From Ancylobacter sp. Lp-2 (GTDB lineage: Bacteria > Pseudomonadota > Alphaproteobacteria > Rhizobiales > Xanthobacteraceae), in contig NZ_JAJALI010000008.1 of the NCBI RefSeq assembly GCF_020523795.1, positions 62,001-126,000 of the forward strand: a stretch of 64,000 nt of DNA. Direction: 5' to 3'. The notes under the pieces were generated by a model. That model was not told where the DNA came from. It saw only the letters and a program-made list of their open reading frames with translations, and made no database searches. The translations under genes were made by a program, and so were the position numbers. Positions 1 through 9,764 of the stretch are shown one piece after another. Position 1 is the stretch's first letter. Every line of letters begins with the position of its first letter.

Positions 1-132
1 ATTCTCGGCGGCGCTGTCGAGCTGAGGCGCGAGGGGGCTTCCCGCCCCCGACGCCGACGTCCACCGCCGGCGCGTTTCGCGGGCCGCCTCTCCCCGGCGG
101 GGAGGGGAAAAGCAAAGACTGGAGTGGCCTCG
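1..132. other. Leader region with short GC-rich hairpin
   Basis: No gene can be supported here. A frame from base 2 stops at about base 25 and could be the tail of an upstream gene, but it is too short to judge. A hairpin lies at 87-95/99-107 (CCTCTCCCC with a 3-base loop and one G-T pair), of the CTCTCC/GGAGAG type found in several other intergenic regions of this window. A GGAG ribosome-binding site at 121-124 precedes the first gene. Confidence 0.4.
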
Positions 133-1110
133 ATGGCTGACACGCAGACCCAGAGCAAGATTCCCGTCACCGTGCTGACCGGCTATCTCGGCGCCGGAAA
201 GACCACACTGCTCAACCGCATCCTCTCCGAGCCGCACGGCAAGAAATTCGCCGTGGTGGTGAACGAGTTCGGCGAGATCGGCATCGACAACGACCTGGTG
301 GTCGGCGCCGACGAGGAAGTGTTCGAGATGAACAACGGCTGCATCTGCTGCACCGTACGCGGCGACCTGATCCGCATCATCGACGGCCTCCTCAAGCGCA
401 AGGACGGCTTCGACGGCATCATCGTCGAGACCACCGGCCTCGCCGATCCCGCTCCGGTCGCCCAGACCTTCTTCGTCGACGAGACGGTCGGCGCCAAGAC
501 CACGCTCGACGCGGTAGTGACGGTCGCCGACGCCAAATGGCTGAAGGACCGGCTGAAGGACGCGCCCGAGGCGAAGAACCAGATCGCCTTCGCCGACGTC
601 ATCCTGCTCAACAAGACCGATCTGGTGTCGGAAGACGAGCTGAAGGACGTCGAGCTGCGCATCCGCGCCATCAACCCCTTCGCCCGCATCCACCGCACCC
701 AGCGTTCCGACATCGCCATCGACAAGGTGCTGGGGCAGGGGGCGTTCGACCTCGACCGGATCCAGGCGATCGATCCGGATTTTCTTGAGGCCGGCCACAA
801 GCATTTCCACGACGAGGACATGCGCTCGGTGTCGTTCACCAGCGACGCGCCGCTCGACCCGGACAAGTTCTTCCCGTGGATCCAGGAGCTGACCCAGCGC
901 GAGGGGCCGAACATCCTGCGTTCCAAGGGCATCCTCGCCTTCAAGAACGACCCGGAGCGCTTCGTCTTCCAGGGCGTGCACATGATCCTCGACGGCGACC
1001 ACCAGCGCCCGTGGAAAGAGGACGAGCCGAAGGTGAGCCGCATCGTGTTCATTGGCCGCAAGCTCAACGTGCCGGAACTCGAAAAGGGCTTTCGCGCCTG
1101 CGTGGCGTGA
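133..1110 (+). CDS. CobW/COG0523 family GTP-binding metallochaperone
   Basis: A 325-residue G3E-family P-loop GTPase. Walker A is GYLGAGKT at residues 17-24, the metal-binding CICC motif of COG0523 proteins is at 70-73, and the base-recognition motif NKTD is near residue 160. A short His-rich stretch (GHKHFHDE) near residue 220 links the GTPase to the C-terminal CobW domain. These proteins are thought to deliver metal, often zinc, to client enzymes; the exact metal cannot be read from the sequence. An in-frame GTG nine bases upstream (124) is possible, but GGAG at 121-124 fits ATG 133 better. The WD40 gene follows after about 100 bp, and a Zur regulator and NicO exporter lie within 13 kb, which favours a role in zinc or nickel/cobalt handling. 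Confidence 0.9.
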   Translation: MADTQTQSKIPVTVLTGYLGAGKTTLLNRILSEPHGKKFAVVVNEFGEIGIDNDLVVGADEEVFEMNNGCICCTVRGDLIRIIDGLLKRKDGFDGIIVETTGLADPAPVAQTFFVDETVGAKTTLDAVVTVADAKWLKDRLKDAPEAKNQIAFADVILLNKTDLVSEDELKDVELRIRAINPFARIHRTQRSDIAIDKVLGQGAFDLDRIQAIDPDFLEAGHKHFHDEDMRSVSFTSDAPLDPDKFFPWIQELTQREGPNILRSKGILAFKNDPERFVFQGVHMILDGDHQRPWKEDEPKVSRIVFIGRKLNVPELEKGFRACVA

Positions 1111-1207
1111 ACCTCTCCGCATCAGCGGGCTGCGTGACGGCGGGCGCAATATGCGCTAGTCCGGCGCAGCCCTTTGCGTTTTTCCGATCCGAGCCCGACT
1201 GGTCCCC

Positions 1208-2197
1208 ATGGCCGCTACCAGCACTCCCTCCTCGCTGACCTCAAAGCTGCGCGTGCATGCGCTTGGCGGCGCGGTGGTCGGCGCCGCCTATCTCGGCACC
1301 ACTCCGGTCCTCGCGCTCGCCGAGGGCGTGCTCGCCTTCGCCGGCGAGGAGCCGCTGCGCGTCGAGGCGCATAAGGGCGTGCTGCTGTCCCTCGCTGCCG
1401 ATGCGCGCTCGATCGTCACCGGCGGCGACGACGGCCGGGTGGTACGTACCCGTGGCGATGGCTCCACCGAGGTGCTGTTCGAGCAGAAGGGACGCTGGAT
1501 CGACCAGGTGGCGCTCGGCGCCGACGCGGTGGCGTTCTCGGCCGGCAAGACCGCGCATTTCCTGCCCGCCAAGGGCGAGATGAAGACGCTGGCGGTGCCT
1601 TCCACCGTCGGCGGGCTTGCCTTCGCCTTCAAGGGCACGCGGCTCGCCGTCGCCCATTATGGCGGCGTGACGCTGTGGTTTCCCAATGCGCAGGCCAAGC
1701 CCGAGGTGCTGGAGTGGAAGGGCTCGCATCGCGGCGTCGCCTTCAGCCCGGACATGCGCTTTGTGGTGACGACGATGCAGGAGCCGGCGCTGCACGGCTG
1801 GCGGCTCGCCGATGGCGGGCATATGCGGATGAGCGGCTATCCGGCGCGGGTGAAGTCGATGGCCTTCACCGCCGGCGGCAAGTTCCTCGCCACGTCCGGT
1901 TCCAATGAGGCGATCCTCTGGCCGTTCGCCAGCAAGGAAGGGCCGATGGGCAAGCAGCCCTCCATGCTGGTGCCGCGCGATGTCCGTGCATCCTGCGTCG
2001 CCGCGCATCCGAAAGACGAGGTGCTGGCGGTCGGCTTCGAGGACGGCATGGTGATGATGGTGCGCATTTCCGATGGCGCCGAGATCCTGGTGCGCGCGCC
2101 CGATGCCAGCCCGATCACTGCCATGGCCTGGCGGGCCGATGGCGGAGCGCTGTGCATGGGTACCGAGGGCGGCAATGCCGGCGTGCTGGTGCTCTGA
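1208..2197 (+). CDS. WD40-repeat protein
   Basis: A 329-residue protein with repeated blades typical of a WD40 beta-propeller: alternating stretches such as SLAADARSIVTGGDDGRV, FSPDMRFVVTTMQEPALHGW and FTAGGKFLATSGSNEAILW. No signal peptide is evident, so it is probably cytoplasmic. It has no enzyme motif; beta-propellers of this kind are usually protein-binding scaffolds. It sits downstream of the CobW-type GTPase on the same strand, so the two may be co-transcribed and could act together in metal homeostasis. That link is inference from position only. Confidence 0.8.
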   Translation: MAATSTPSSLTSKLRVHALGGAVVGAAYLGTTPVLALAEGVLAFAGEEPLRVEAHKGVLLSLAADARSIVTGGDDGRVVRTRGDGSTEVLFEQKGRWIDQVALGADAVAFSAGKTAHFLPAKGEMKTLAVPSTVGGLAFAFKGTRLAVAHYGGVTLWFPNAQAKPEVLEWKGSHRGVAFSPDMRFVVTTMQEPALHGWRLADGGHMRMSGYPARVKSMAFTAGGKFLATSGSNEAILWPFASKEGPMGKQPSMLVPRDVRASCVAAHPKDEVLAVGFEDGMVMMVRISDGAEILVRAPDASPITAMAWRADGGALCMGTEGGNAGVLVL

Positions 2198-2388
2198 GGG
2201 GGCCGGCGGCGGCGAAAGCCTGACGACGTCAAGGACTTAAGGTCAGAGCGTTGTTGCCGCTGGGGCACAGCGGCGGCCTCCCGCGCCGGTATCCCCGGCC
2301 ATCGGCCGCCGAGGTGCGCGGATGTCACCCCCTTGTCATCCGTGCTGGATAGCGCAGGTTCATCACGATAGGGCCTGGGGACGTCCGC

Positions 2389-5300
2389 ATGAACCGCTTC
2401 TTCTCGTCGGCGAGCTGCCGCGCGCTGCTCGCCGCCAGCTCTCTCCTGTTCGCGCCGCTCGCCGCCCGCGCCGACAGCTTCACGGTGCCGTCCGGCAGCA
2501 CGCAAACCAAGCAGCAGACGGTGTCCGGTACCGATAGCGGCGTGGTCGAGGCCGGTGGCACGCTCGACGTGACCAAGAGCGCGGTGATCTGGGACGGCCC
2601 GGCGACCGGCGCCGGGATCGTGATCGTCAATGACGGCACCATCAGCAGCGAGAAGCGCGCCTTCGACACCGATGGTGCGGTGAGCGGCAGCTACTCGCTC
2701 ACCAATAACGGCACGATCTCATCGACCGATGACGGCTTCCGCCTCGACGACGCCTTTGCCGGCGGCGACCTCACGGTGATCAATCAAGGCTCGATCACCT
2801 CGAAAGAGGGGCAGGCCTTCGACCTCGATTCCGCCAACGACGCCACCGCCAAGGTGCGGATCGAGAACACCGGCACCATCACCGCCAACGCGAATGATGC
2901 GGTGCGCCTCGGCGGCGGCACCATCGTGCTGGTCAATTCCGGTACCATCCAGACGCTGAGCGACGAAGACCGGGCGATCAAGTTCGACGATGAGGCGAAT
3001 GTCGAGACGTTGCAGTCGTTTACGCTGGTCAATCAGACCGGCGGGCGGATCCTTGGCGGCGACGACGCCATCAAGATCGCCGCCGATTCCGACGCGACCC
3101 GCGCCGTCATCACCATCGAGAATCACGGACTGATCGATGGTGGCGCCGGGCAGGCGCTTGATTTCGCCGACCTGACCTCGCCCGACAACGTCATCACCGT
3201 CACCAATTACGGCACCATCCAGTCGCAGCAGGCCGATGCCATGCGGCCGGGGGCTGGCGCCAGCGTGACCAATTACGGTCTCATCCAGTCGACCGACCTC
3301 ACCAGCGACGGGGACGGCGTCGACTTCCAGGAGGCCGGCGGCAGCGTCGTCAACAAGATCAACGCCAGCATCTACGGCGCCAAGCACGGCATCACCGGCG
3401 ACGGCGAGATCTCTGTGTTCAACGATCAAGGCGGCCTGATCATCGGCCGCAACGGCTCCGGCGTGAATGTCGACAGCACCGGCGCCACCGTCACCACGGT
3501 CATCAATTACGGCATCATTCGCGGCGAGGTGACCGGCCTCCTCGACGATGACGGTGAGGCTGATGGGGTGGCCGATGGGGACGGCGACGGCGTCGATGTC
3601 GACGGCAAGGTCGAGCTGCGCAATTACGGCCTGATCCAGGGCACCGGCGCCACTGGCACCAATGATGGCGTGCCCAACACCGCCGATGGCCTCGCGATCG
3701 GCGGCGGGCTGATCCACAACTACGCCACCGGCGTGATCGAGGCCTTCGACAACTACTACAATGAGGGGTCCGACAATGTCGGCCGGGCGATCCTGGTCGA
3801 CGACAGCAACCAGGGCGCGGCACCCTTTGCCACCACGCTGATCAACGAGGGGATCATCCGCTCCGACGGGGTGGCGGTGACCTTCATCGGCGACAATGCC
3901 GATACCATCGACAATGCCGGCACCATCCAGAGCGATAACGCCAAGGCGGTCGACATGGGCGGCGGCGACGACCTGTTCATCTACCGGCCCGGCAGCACGG
4001 TGGTCGGCTATGTCACCGCCGGGGAGGGCAGCGACACCTTCCGTCTCGCCGGCACCGGCAGCTTCAATGTCTCGCTGATTGGCGACGGCGCGCAGTATCG
4101 CGACTTCGAGACGCTGTTCCTCGGCTCGGATGCCAGCTACACGGCGACCGGCAGCTCGAACTTTGCCGGCAATGTAACCCTGGACGGCCAGCTCAACCTC
4201 AACGGTTCGCTTGCCTCGGCGGCTGTGACCATGGGCAATGGCGCGGGGCTTTCCGGCAATGCCAGCCTCGGTTCGCTGACGGTGAATTCCGGCGCCACCG
4301 TGTCGCCGGGCAATTCCATCGGCACGATCAACGTCGCCGGCACCGTCACCTTCAATGCCGGCTCGACCTATGTGGTGGAGGCGAACGCAACCAGCTCCGA
4401 CCAGATCGTCGCCGGCACCGCGGCGATCAATGGCGGCACGGTGGTGATGTCGATCGCTGACGGGCCGATTAATGTCGGGCAGGTCTACACCATTGTGTCA
4501 GCGCAGCAGACCACCACGCCGGACGGCCAGTTCACCACGCTGGTGGCGCCGGAGTACCTGTTCATCGACCCGACGCTGGGCAAGGCCGGCGCCTCGGTGA
4601 CGGTGACGCTGGCGCGCAACGGTACCTCCTTCGCCAGCTTCGCGCAGACCGCCAACCAGGCGGCGGTGGCGAACGCCCTCGATACGGCCGGCACCGGCAC
4701 GCTCTATTCCAGCATCGTCACGCTGCAGCCGGGCGAACAGAGCGGGCTGGCACCGGGCTACGACTTGTTGTCCGGCGAGGCGCATGCCTCGCTCGGCACC
4801 ACGCTCTACAGCCAGAACACGCTGGTGGCCGACACGCTGGTCGGCCGCCTGCGGCAGGCCTCGGCGGTGTCCTCGCAGCAAACGGCCGCGTTGGGCTTCG
4901 ACGGGCCCGTCACCGCCTATGCCGCCAAGGCCCCGGCCGCCAGGAGCCCGATCCCGGTGAAGGCGCCGCCATCGGTGACGCCCGGCCCGGCCTATGCCGG
5001 CTGGGTGCAGGGCTATGGCCAGTGGAGCACGGCGGACGGCAACGGCAATTCCGCCAGCGTCGACTCCTCGCTCGGCGGGTTCCTTGCCGGTGGTGACGTC
5101 ACGGTGGGCGCCACCACCTTCGGTCTTGCCGGCGGCTATGTGTCGGCGTCGAGCGATGTCGATGCCCGTCTGAGTAGCGTCGACGCGGACACCGCTCTGA
5201 TCGCCGCCTATGCCGGCACCAGCTTTGAGGCCTGGCGGCTGCGCGCCGGCGCCTCCTATGGCTGGACCAGCGTCGACAGCCATCGCACCGCCAGCCTGCT

Positions 5301-5814
5301 CGGCACTACCGAGACGCCGCGCGCCTCCTATGACGGCTCGACCGCCAACCTGTTCCTGGAAGCCGCCTATGCGGTGGAAATGAATAGTGTGGCGCTGGAG
5401 CCCTTCGCGCAGATCGCCTGGAGCTGGGTGAACACCGACAGCTTCAGCGAGACCGGCGCGCCGGTGACCGGGCTGAGCTCGCAGGGGCTCAGCTTCGACA
5501 CGCCCTATTCGACGCTCGGCCTGCGGCTGGCGACCAGCCTCGCGCTCGGCGGCGGCACGCTGACCCCACATGCCTCGCTGGCCTGGCGCCATGCCTATGG
5601 CGACATCGCGCCGGAGGCGGCGATGGCGTTCCTGCAGACCGGCAGCGGCTTCACCGTCGCAGGCGCGCCGATCGCCGAGGATAGCTTCGTGGTCGGGGCC
5701 GGGCTCGGCTACGACATCGGCGCCAATCTGACGCTGAACATCGGCTATGAGGGCCAGTTCGGCGACAGCGTCGAGACCAATGCCGTCAAGGGCGGTCTGA
5801 CCTACCGGTTCTGA
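2389..5814 (+). CDS. Autotransporter outer-membrane beta-barrel protein (type Va)
   Basis: An 1141-residue secreted/outer-membrane protein. Residues 1-27 form a signal peptide (hydrophobic core, cleavage likely after AARA). The passenger, about 28-800, is made of many short beta-helix repeats of the N-x-G-x-I type (NNGTIS, NQGSI, NYGTIQS). Residues about 870-1141 form the autotransporter beta-domain, opening with AYAGWVQGYGQWS and ending in the aromatic-terminated strand GLTYRF expected for BAM-dependent insertion. An Asp/Gly-rich EF-hand-like stretch lies at about residues 385-407. No protease triad or lipase motif was seen, so an adhesin-like function is the safest guess. GGGGA precedes the ATG. 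It stands alone, with 190 bp upstream. Confidence 0.88.
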   Translation: MNRFFSSASCRALLAASSLLFAPLAARADSFTVPSGSTQTKQQTVSGTDSGVVEAGGTLDVTKSAVIWDGPATGAGIVIVNDGTISSEKRAFDTDGAVSGSYSLTNNGTISSTDDGFRLDDAFAGGDLTVINQGSITSKEGQAFDLDSANDATAKVRIENTGTITANANDAVRLGGGTIVLVNSGTIQTLSDEDRAIKFDDEANVETLQSFTLVNQTGGRILGGDDAIKIAADSDATRAVITIENHGLIDGGAGQALDFADLTSPDNVITVTNYGTIQSQQADAMRPGAGASVTNYGLIQSTDLTSDGDGVDFQEAGGSVVNKINASIYGAKHGITGDGEISVFNDQGGLIIGRNGSGVNVDSTGATVTTVINYGIIRGEVTGLLDDDGEADGVADGDGDGVDVDGKVELRNYGLIQGTGATGTNDGVPNTADGLAIGGGLIHNYATGVIEAFDNYYNEGSDNVGRAILVDDSNQGAAPFATTLINEGIIRSDGVAVTFIGDNADTIDNAGTIQSDNAKAVDMGGGDDLFIYRPGSTVVGYVTAGEGSDTFRLAGTGSFNVSLIGDGAQYRDFETLFLGSDASYTATGSSNFAGNVTLDGQLNLNGSLASAAVTMGNGAGLSGNASLGSLTVNSGATVSPGNSIGTINVAGTVTFNAGSTYVVEANATSSDQIVAGTAAINGGTVVMSIADGPINVGQVYTIVSAQQTTTPDGQFTTLVAPEYLFIDPTLGKAGASVTVTLARNGTSFASFAQTANQAAVANALDTAGTGTLYSSIVTLQPGEQSGLAPGYDLLSGEAHASLGTTLYSQNTLVADTLVGRLRQASAVSSQQTAALGFDGPVTAYAAKAPAARSPIPVKAPPSVTPGPAYAGWVQGYGQWSTADGNGNSASVDSSLGGFLAGGDVTVGATTFGLAGGYVSASSDVDARLSSVDADTALIAAYAGTSFEAWRLRAGASYGWTSVDSHRTASLLGTTETPRASYDGSTANLFLEAAYAVEMNSVALEPFAQIAWSWVNTDSFSETGAPVTGLSSQGLSFDTPYSTLGLRLATSLALGGGTLTPHASLAWRHAYGDIAPEAAMAFLQTGSGFTVAGAPIAEDSFVVGAGLGYDIGANLTLNIGYEGQFGDSVETNAVKGGLTYRF

Positions 5815-6132
5815 GCGGCTGGTTTGTCGTTGCACGCGTGGCGGTGACCCGGTCTGCTCCCTCTCTCCGTAGAGGAGAGGGGTGGGGTGAGGGCCCGATG
5901 GCGTAGCCCCTCACCGACCGCTATGCGGGCCACCTCTCCGTCGAAACCGGATATTGCCGGCTTCGACCTTGCCGGAACCGAACTCGGCGACAGCCGGGTT
6001 CGGGTGGGGAGAGGACAAAACAGGAAGACCGATCCTTCACCGGGTGAAAGCAGCCGGCGATCCGGCAAAGTGACACTACCGCGCCGCAGCGAATGGGCTA
6101 GGCTTGGCGCATCTCAGCGAGGACCGCACGCC
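5815..6132. repeat. Mosaic of palindromic intergenic repeats
   Basis: A 318-bp gene-free stretch packed with inverted repeats: CTCTCC/GGAGAG at 5863-5868/5874-5879; GGTGAGGG/CCCTCACC at 5886-5893/5908-5915; and CCTCTCC/GGAGAGG at 5933-5939/6008-6014 enclosing smaller CCGG-rich hairpins. The last unit (CTCTCCGTCGAAACCG ... GCCGGGTTCGGG) recurs in inverted orientation at about 20843-20890 and in diverged form at 43241-43320. This looks like a REP/RIME-type mosaic element. Open frames here have no other support. Confidence 0.75.
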
Positions 6133-6873
6133 ATGAAGATCGAGGACGTCCGCAAGACCGCCTATTCCATGCCGCTGACCAGCCCTTCCTATCCCAAGGG
6201 GCCGTATCGCTTCTTCAACCGCGAATATTTCATCATCACCTACCGCACCGACCCGGCGGCGCTGGAGAAGGTGGTGCCCGCGCCGCTGAAGGTGGTCGAG
6301 CCCATCGTCAAATACGAGTTCATCCGCATGCCGGATTCCACCGGCTTCGGCGACTACACCGAGACCGGGCAGGTGATCCCGGTGGAGTTCGAGGGTCGCA
6401 AGGGCGGCTTCGTCCACTCGATGTATCTCGACGACGAGGCGCCGATCGCCGGCGGCCGCGAGATCTGGGGCTTTCCCAAGAAGCTGGCCAAGCCGAGCAT
6501 CGCGGTGGAAAGCGACGTGCTGGTCGCCAAGCTGAACTATGGCAGTGTGCTCTGCGCCTGCGGCACCATGGGCTACAAATACGAGGCGCTCGATAAGGAC
6601 GCGGTGCTGAAGTCGATGCTGGCGCCGAACTGGATGCTCAAGATCATCCCGCATGTCGACAACACGCCGCGCATCTGCGAGCTGGTCGAGTACTACCTCG
6701 AAGAGGTCACCATCAAGGAAGCCTGGACCGGCCCGGCGGCGCTCGGCCTGTTCCCGCACGCCATCTGCGACGTCGCCAAGCTGCCGGTGCTGGAAGTGCT
6801 CTCCGCCACGCACATCAAGTCCGACCTGACGCTCGGGCTCGGCAAGGTGGTGCACGACTATCTGCAGGACTGA
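6133..6873 (+). CDS. adc: Acetoacetate decarboxylase
   Basis: A 246-residue protein, close to the length of clostridial Adc (EC 4.1.1.4), which converts acetoacetate to acetone and CO2. The signature [14 protein letters not shown] is intact. Lys116 is the expected Schiff-base lysine and Lys117 the neighbour that lowers its pKa (Lys115/116 in Clostridium). The ATG at 6133 is preceded by GCGAGGAC; the longer open frame upstream only reads through the repeat region. 3-Hydroxybutyrate dehydrogenase and a patatin lie 6-8 kb downstream on the same strand, consistent with acetoacetate turnover from PHB. Some members of this superfamily use other beta-keto acids, so acetoacetate is likely but not certain. 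Confidence 0.88.
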   Translation: MKIEDVRKTAYSMPLTSPSYPKGPYRFFNREYFIITYRTDPAALEKVVPAPLKVVEPIVKYEFIRMPDSTGFGDYTETGQVIPVEFEGRKGGFVHSMYLDDEAPIAGGREIWGFPKKLAKPSIAVESDVLVAKLNYGSVLCACGTMGYKYEALDKDAVLKSMLAPNWMLKIIPHVDNTPRICELVEYYLEEVTIKEAWTGPAALGLFPHAICDVAKLPVLEVLSATHIKSDLTLGLGKVVHDYLQD

Positions 6874-6898
6874 GCGGCACGTTTCGCCGGCTCGACGC

Positions 6899-6926
6899 GA
6901 AGCCCGTGCCGGTCGGCGCGGGCTTC
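6899..6926. terminator. Bidirectional terminator between adc and the NicO gene
   Basis: A 12-bp stem (6899-6910 / 6915-6926, one G-T pair) with loop GGTC lies between two convergent genes. The tails are only weakly T-rich (TTCGT on the plus strand), but position and stem strength support a shared terminator. Confidence 0.7.
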
Positions 6927-6939
6927 TTCGTCTCTGTGG

Positions 6940-7884
6940 TCAGCCGAGGCCGAGCCGCTCGCTGGCCATGAAGCCGAACAGCAGTGCGAGGCCGAAGGCG
7001 ACGAGAGCCAGCGCGGCGGCGAGCTCGACCGCCCGTAGCGCCACGGTGACGCCATTGCCCTCGCGCTTGCCCGCCAGCCGCACCGCCAGATGCTTGGCGA
7101 ACACCGCGATGGCGGCGATGGCGCTCACCGTGATCGCCGTGCCCACCCCCATCAGCGCGGTGGAGGCGGCGCCGACCCAGAAGATGCCCTGGGTGAGCGA
7201 GAACACCAGCACCAGTATCGCGCCGCTGCAGGGGCGCAGGCCGACCGACAGCACCGCGGCCCACCATTCGCGCACCCCGCCGCGCGGCAGTGCGTCCGGG
7301 CCGGGCAGGTGGGCGTGGCCGTCCTCGCAGGCCTCGCCGGCGGCATGGACATGGTCGGGCTCGCCGCGCCAGGCGCGGATGAGCGCGCGGCCCTTGACGA
7401 CGGCGAGGCGGGTGCCGAGCAGCACGATCAGCGCATAGGCGGTGATCTCGATGAGGAACACCGCTCGCTGCATGGTGGCGGCGGTGGCGCCGAGCACCAC
7501 CGCGAAGATACCGGCGACCAGGATGGCGGTGAGCGACTGGGCGAGCGCGCTCGCAAAGGCGAGGCCGATGCCGCGCTTCAGGCTGGCCTCGTTGGCGAGC
7601 AGATAGGAGGAGATCACCGCTTTGCCATGGCCGGGGCCGGCGGCGTGGAAGATGCCATAGGCGAAGGAGATGCCGCCGAGCAGGTACAGCGCCGAACCGT
7701 CCTGCTTGGCCGCGCGCACGGCGCCGGTGAGCAGCCGGTAGAATTCCGCCTGCTTGGCGAGGATGAAGCCGGCAATGCCGTCCGGTGCCGGCGGCGGCGC
7801 CATGCCGAACGGCGTCTGCGCGAAGGCGGGGAAGGCGAGGGCCGCGAGGACGAGGCCCGCCAGCAGCCAGACCGAGCGCCTCAC
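6940..7884 (-). CDS. NicO/RcnA-family nickel/cobalt transport protein
   Basis: A 314-residue polytopic membrane protein with a signal-like N-terminus, the NicO motif HAAGPGHGKAV at residues 80-90, a His-containing cytoplasmic loop (DHVHAAGEACEDGHAHLPG) and a second conserved motif SVGLRPCSGAI. The family moves Ni2+ or Co2+ across the inner membrane, usually as an efflux permease. The start is GTG and overlaps the stop of the upstream DUF1007 gene (GTGA), so the two are translationally coupled. The NicO-DUF1007 pairing recurs in bacteria and is sometimes metal-regulated; a zinc link has been proposed for some members. The substrate cannot be decided here. Confidence 0.85.
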   Translation of the reverse strand: MRRSVWLLAGLVLAALAFPAFAQTPFGMAPPPAPDGIAGFILAKQAEFYRLLTGAVRAAKQDGSALYLLGGISFAYGIFHAAGPGHGKAVISSYLLANEASLKRGIGLAFASALAQSLTAILVAGIFAVVLGATAATMQRAVFLIEITAYALIVLLGTRLAVVKGRALIRAWRGEPDHVHAAGEACEDGHAHLPGPDALPRGGVREWWAAVLSVGLRPCSGAILVLVFSLTQGIFWVGAASTALMGVGTAITVSAIAAIAVFAKHLAVRLAGKREGNGVTVALRAVELAAALALVAFGLALLFGFMASERLGLG

Positions 7885-8528
7885 GGGCAGCTCACCGTGG
7901 CGCGGTTGGCGAATTGCGAGCCGAAATTGCTGGCCGAGGTCAGCGCGTTGAAGAAGCCTTCCGATAGGCTGGTGGAGTTGGCGGCCGGATCGGGCCGGTG
8001 CAGGTCCACCGTGCAGCCGGCCGGGTTGCCGTCGAGCTTGACCGGGTTGTCGTCGGCGAGCTGGAAGGCGACGAAATAGGTGGGGTCGTAGACGTCGATC
8101 GCGGTGGCGCCCTTGGCCGGCAGCGGCTTCTGCAGCGGCAAGGTGAAATGCAGGGTCAGCGCGGTGCCGTCATAGGTGAGGCTGTAGTCGCGCGGCGGGG
8201 CGAAGGGGAACTGGTCCTTCCCACGCTTGGCATAGGTGAAATAGTCGAACTCCTTCTCCTTGAGGGAATCGATGTTCACCTGCGCCAGTTCGGACAGCGT
8301 CTTCTCGGTCGGCTTGCCGTCCGGCGTCTGCTCCAGCCCCTGGAGGGCGAAGGAGGAGAATCCCTCGTCGAAGGTCCAGTCGTGGCGCACGCCGGTGAGG
8401 CTGCCATCCGGCGCATAGAGGAGCTGGGAGTGGATCACCACCCAGACATGCGGATGCGCCATCGCCGGAGCGGCGAAGGCGGCGAGCGCCAGCAGGGCGG
8501 CGGCGAGGCGGAGGACGAAACGAGGCAA
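7881..8528 (-). CDS. DUF1007 family periplasmic protein
   Basis: A 215-residue protein with an N-terminal signal peptide (about residues 1-24, ending PAMA) and mature N-terminus HPHVWV, the hallmark of DUF1007 proteins (COG3683), whose exposed histidines suggest metal binding. No in-frame ATG fits: the proposed start is TTG at 8528, with GGGA about 9 bases upstream. The only in-frame Met lies 60 residues further out in sequence that does not look coding. It overlaps the NicO gene by 4 bp and probably serves as the periplasmic partner of that transporter. Confidence 0.72.
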   Translation of the reverse strand: MPRFVLRLAAALLALAAFAAPAMAHPHVWVVIHSQLLYAPDGSLTGVRHDWTFDEGFSSFALQGLEQTPDGKPTEKTLSELAQVNIDSLKEKEFDYFTYAKRGKDQFPFAPPRDYSLTYDGTALTLHFTLPLQKPLPAKGATAIDVYDPTYFVAFQLADDNPVKLDGNPAGCTVDLHRPDPAANSTSLSEGFFNALTSASNFGSQFANRATVSCP

Positions 8529-8648
8529 ATGCCGATTCCCGGTGAGGTGCGCTGCGCCATTGATCCCCGAGGAGTTCGACCGAAACGTGACAGCGCGTCG
8601 ATGACAGGGCAGGCGGCGCGCCGGGGGAAGGTGCGGCCGCAAAAAGAA

Positions 8649-8670
8649 GAAGGCGGCTCGCGCCGCCTTC
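8649..8670 (-). terminator. Rho-independent terminator after asd
   Basis: A perfect 9-bp stem GAAGGCGGC/GCCGCCTTC with a 4-base loop, followed on the minus strand by TTCTTTTT. It lies 57 bp past the asd stop codon and separates asd from the DUF1007-NicO operon. Confidence 0.85.
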
Positions 8671-8726
8671 CCGATATCGTCGTCCCTGGATACGCGAGGC
8701 CGGCTCACGCCGCCTTGCGGGGATTC

Positions 8727-9764
8727 TCACGCGGCCTTGCGGGCCTTGGGCTGGATCAGCTTGCGGTTGACCAGCACCTCGGCGATCTGCACCGCGTTCA
8801 GCGCCGCGCCCTTGCGCAGATTGTCCGACACGCACCAGAAGGAGAGGCCGTTCTCCACCGTCGCGTCCTCGCGGATGCGCGACACATAGGTGGCGTCCTC
8901 GCCGGCCGCCTCATAGGGCGTGATGTAGCCGCCGGGCTCGTGCTTGTCGACGACCAGAACTCCCGGCGCGTTGCGCAGGACCTGACGGGCTTCATCGACG
9001 CTGATCGGGCGCTCGAACTCGACGTTCACCGCTTCCGAATGCGAGACGAACACCGGCACGCGCACGGCGGTGCAGGTGAGCTTGATCTTCGGATCGAGGA
9101 TCTTCTTCGTCTCCGCCATCACCTTCCATTCCTCCTTCGTGTAGCCGTCTTCCATGAAGACGTCGATGTGAGGAATGACGTTGAAGGCGATGCGCTTCGG
9201 GAACTTCTTGGCCTCGATCGGATCGGAGACGAACACGGCGCGGGTCTGCGAGAACAGCTCGTCCATCGCATCCTTGCCGGCGCCCGACACCGACTGATAA
9301 GTCGCCACCACGACGCGCTTGATGGTCGCGGCGTCGTGCAGCGGCTTCAGCGCCACGACGAGCTGCGCGGTCGAGCAGTTCGGGTTGGCGATGATGTTCT
9401 TCTTGGTGAAGCCCACCACGGCGTCGGCGTTCACCTCCGGCACGATCAGCGGGACGTCGCTGTCGTAGCGGAAGGCCGAGGAATTATCGATCACCACGCA
9501 GCCCTGGGCGCCGATCTTCGGCGACCACTGCTTGGACACGTCGCCGCCGGCCGACATCAGGCAGATGTCGGTGTCGGAGAAGTCGTAATTCTCGAGGGCT
9601 TTGACTTTGAGGGTCTTGTCGCCGAAGGAAACCTCCGTGCCGACCGAACGGCGGGAGGCGAGCGCAATCACCTCGTCGGCGGGAAAGCCCCGCTCGGAGA
9701 GGATGTCGAGCATTTCGCGGCCCACATTACCCGTGGCGCCCGCGACGGCGACCTTATAGCCCAT
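8727..9764 (-). CDS. asd: Aspartate-semialdehyde dehydrogenase
   Basis: A 345-residue enzyme (EC 1.2.1.11) of the aspartate pathway, making aspartate semialdehyde for lysine/diaminopimelate, threonine and methionine. The N-terminal NADP-binding motif is AGATGNVG (residues 9-16), the catalytic cysteine is Cys130 in NPNCST, and the substrate-binding histidine is near residue 275 (FVSHSEAVNVEF). The start at 9764 has AGGAG upstream; the longer frame to 10058 is not needed. It appears to be a single-gene unit ending in the terminator at 8649-8670. Confidence 0.96.
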   Translation of the reverse strand: MGYKVAVAGATGNVGREMLDILSERGFPADEVIALASRRSVGTEVSFGDKTLKVKALENYDFSDTDICLMSAGGDVSKQWSPKIGAQGCVVIDNSSAFRYDSDVPLIVPEVNADAVVGFTKKNIIANPNCSTAQLVVALKPLHDAATIKRVVVATYQSVSGAGKDAMDELFSQTRAVFVSDPIEAKKFPKRIAFNVIPHIDVFMEDGYTKEEWKVMAETKKILDPKIKLTCTAVRVPVFVSHSEAVNVEFERPISVDEARQVLRNAPGVLVVDKHEPGGYITPYEAAGEDATYVSRIREDATVENGLSFWCVSDNLRKGAALNAVQIAEVLVNRKLIQPKARKAA

